This document shows positions 62,724 through 64,000 of a DNA stretch of 64,000 nucleotides, in pieces. The position numbers and the translations under genes are program-made. Position 1 is the first letter of the stretch; each line of letters begins with the position of its first letter. The notes below the pieces were generated by a model, which saw only the letters and a list, made by a program, of their open reading frames with translations, did not search any database and had not been told where the DNA came from. Location: NCBI RefSeq assembly GCF_014873955.1, contig NZ_JADBED010000001.1:1302001-1366000 (forward strand), given 5' to 3'. The DNA comes from Nesterenkonia lutea. GTDB taxonomy: Bacteria > Actinomycetota > Actinomycetes > Actinomycetales > Micrococcaceae.

Positions 62724-64000
62724 TCAGCGCGAGCCCAGCGTCTCGGTCGCTGCGGCGGTGAGACTCTGGGAGGGGGTCGAGGCGAGCAGCTCGATGCCCA
62801 GCAGCGCCTTGACCACAGCGGCGACGCGCTGGCGGCTGGAGTCTGCGGCGAGCTGTCCTGCAGCCCACATGTCGAGCTGATCGAGCGCGGCCGGGGCGTT
62901 GAGGTTCTGGGACAGCGCGGAGTGCAGCGCGTACTGCAGATCATCGGCCTGGGCGGCGGATGTGCCCAGCTCACCGTGGCCATCCGTCTCCGGGGCCGCC
63001 GCCAGTGCGCGGTTCCACTGCTCCAGGCGCTGCGCGGCCTGATCAAGCTGCTCCGCCGCGTAGCTCCAGTCCTCGCGGTAGTGGTGCGAGAGCAGCAGCG
63101 TGCGGATGATCTGGGGATCCACTCCTTCTGCACGCATCCGGGAGGAGAGCACGAGGTTGCCCTTGGACTTGGACATCTTCTCACCGGCGAGCCCCACCAT
63201 TCCGGTGTGCATATAGGTCGAGGCGAGCGCCACGCCGTCGGCCGCGGTGGCGTGGGCCGCACTGAACTCATGGTGCGGGAAGCGCAGGTCCGAGCCGCCG
63301 CCCTGGACCATGAACGGGGCGGGCAGATGCCCCCGGGCGATCACGGAGCATTCGATGTGCCAGCCGGGGCGCCCCTCGCCGAGGCTGCCCCCGTCCCAGT
63401 GCGGCTCTCCGTCACGGCGTGCCCGCCAGAGCAGCGGATCCAGCGGGTCGCGCTTATGGGCTCGCTGCGGGTCACCGCCGCGCTCGGGGAAGAGCTCCTC
63501 CATCTGGGCTCGGTCGTAGTGACCGATGCTGCCCAGAGTCCAGGGAGTCGCCGCTTCGACCTGGACGGTGTCGAAATAGATGTCGAAGGCCTCTGCGGAG
63601 CCCGGTACGACCGACTTCGCGAGTTCCTCGGCGGGGACCGGCACGGGGTAGGCCATGCCCAGTCTGACCAGCCGTTCCACATCCGCAGCCACCGCCGGGA
63701 TCGTCTCCACGGCGCCCACATAGGCGTCGGGAGGGATCACTCCCAGCGCGGCCATGTCCTCGCGGAAGAGCTCGGTCTGTTCCTGGGCGAGCTCGTACCA
63801 GTCCACACCGGTGGCCGTGGCGCGCTCGAGCAGCGGATCATCGATGTCGGTGACGTTCTGCACGTAGTTCACTTCCAGCCCGGCGGCCCGCCAGTAGCGG
63901 ACGAGCAGGTCGAACTGCACATAGGTGTTGGCATGCCCGAGGTGGGTGGCGTCATAGGGAGTGATGCCGCAGACGTAGAGGGATCCCACGCCGTCGTCGG
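62724..64000 (-). CDS. mshC: cysteine--GlcN-Ins ligase MshC (mycothiol), N-terminus cut by window edge
   Basis: ATP-dependent ligation of cysteine to glucosaminyl-inositol, the third step in mycothiol synthesis. The visible ~425 residues show the class I synthetase HIGH-like HLGHAN in MGSLYVCGITPYDATHLGHA, the cysteine-site region WHIECSVIARGHLPAPFMVQ, GGGSDLRFPHHEFSAAHAT and the KMSKS motif (GEKMSKSKGNLVLSSRM). The MGSLYVC methionine is unlikely to be the true start, because MshC proteins carry about 40 more residues; the start lies beyond 64000. Convergent with the PAC2 gene. It shows that the organism makes mycothiol. Confidence 0.93.
   Translation of the reverse strand, partial: DDGVGSLYVCGITPYDATHLGHANTYVQFDLLVRYWRAAGLEVNYVQNVTDIDDPLLERATATGVDWYELAQEQTELFREDMAALGVIPPDAYVGAVETIPAVAADVERLVRLGMAYPVPVPAEELAKSVVPGSAEAFDIYFDTVQVEAATPWTLGSIGHYDRAQMEELFPERGGDPQRAHKRDPLDPLLWRARRDGEPHWDGGSLGEGRPGWHIECSVIARGHLPAPFMVQGGGSDLRFPHHEFSAAHATAADGVALASTYMHTGMVGLAGEKMSKSKGNLVLSSRMRAEGVDPQIIRTLLLSHHYREDWSYAAEQLDQAAQRLEQWNRALAAAPETDGHGELGTSAAQADDLQYALHSALSQNLNAPAALDQLDMWAAGQLAADSSRQRVAAVVKALLGIELLASTPSQSLTAAATETLGSR

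Noticed and set aside
62724..63989. Complete 421-residue MshC starting at MGSLYVC
   Set aside because: The methionine is internal to a conserved block; family members have about 40 more residues, and the frame stays open to the window end.

Overview
The window is 64 kb of high-GC, gene-dense actinobacterial chromosome. Mycothiol synthesis (mshC), a Pup ligase system, CIRCE/HrcA control, an actinobacterial QcrCAB-CtaCDEF respiratory block, DUF3043/DUF3097 proteins and many leaderless starts all point to Actinomycetota. Pupylation genes without proteasome core genes, a fused PafBC regulator and acidic proteins suggest Micrococcales, most likely Micrococcaceae (a Nesterenkonia-like halotolerant genus would fit). 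The genus is an inference. I see no phage, IS element, CRISPR array, tRNA or rRNA; nearly everything is core genome.

Layout. (1) 1-4.5 kb, minus strand: aroC (cut by the window edge), aroE, mltG and a DUF349 protein. (2) 4.6-9.5 kb, plus strand: hisS, aspS and rarA, closed by a strong terminator. (3) 9.6-19.8 kb: aerobic respiration, with qcrB-qcrA-qcrC-ctaE and ctaF-ctaD-ctaC on the minus strand, trpD and def wedged between them, then an A-type Fe-S carrier. (4) 19.9-24.4 kb: DUF3043, pyrD, an alpha/beta hydrolase, uppS and recO. (5) 24.5-33.6 kb, minus strand: leuA behind a leader-peptide attenuator, then the genes era, corC-like, ybeY, phoH, rsmE, dnaJ and hrcA, transcribed from a CIRCE-bearing promoter that is shared divergently with a DUF3097 gene. 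(6) 34.7-40.1 kb: DUF4870, hemW, lepA, rpsT, holA. (7) 40.2-46.0 kb: a fatty-acid module (MaoC dehydratase, FabG4-like reductase, FadA2/FadI-like thiolase, and a divergent acyl-CoA dehydrogenase/oxidase). (8) 46.1-64 kb: pepN, then the minus-strand mshC / M50 protease / trmI / arc / dop / pup / pafA / FKBP / FKBP / pafBC / tatA / tatC neighbourhood, with a HAD phosphatase and a PAC2 protein.

The most notable observations are: a pupylation locus in which the place normally held by prcB-prcA is only 6 bp wide, with an ATPase lacking the proteasome-docking C-terminus; a leaderless Leu-rich leader peptide with a competing-hairpin attenuator ahead of leuA; about a dozen genes with a -10 hexamer 6-8 bp from the start codon, including a mirror-image pair; short tandem repeats lying across stop codons (pyrD, hemW, tatC, M50 protease, aspS), and in-frame 15/21/24-bp minisatellites in other proteins; and a CIRCE operator that can also control the DUF3097 gene. 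I did not find a gene cluster that looks like a wholly unknown system.
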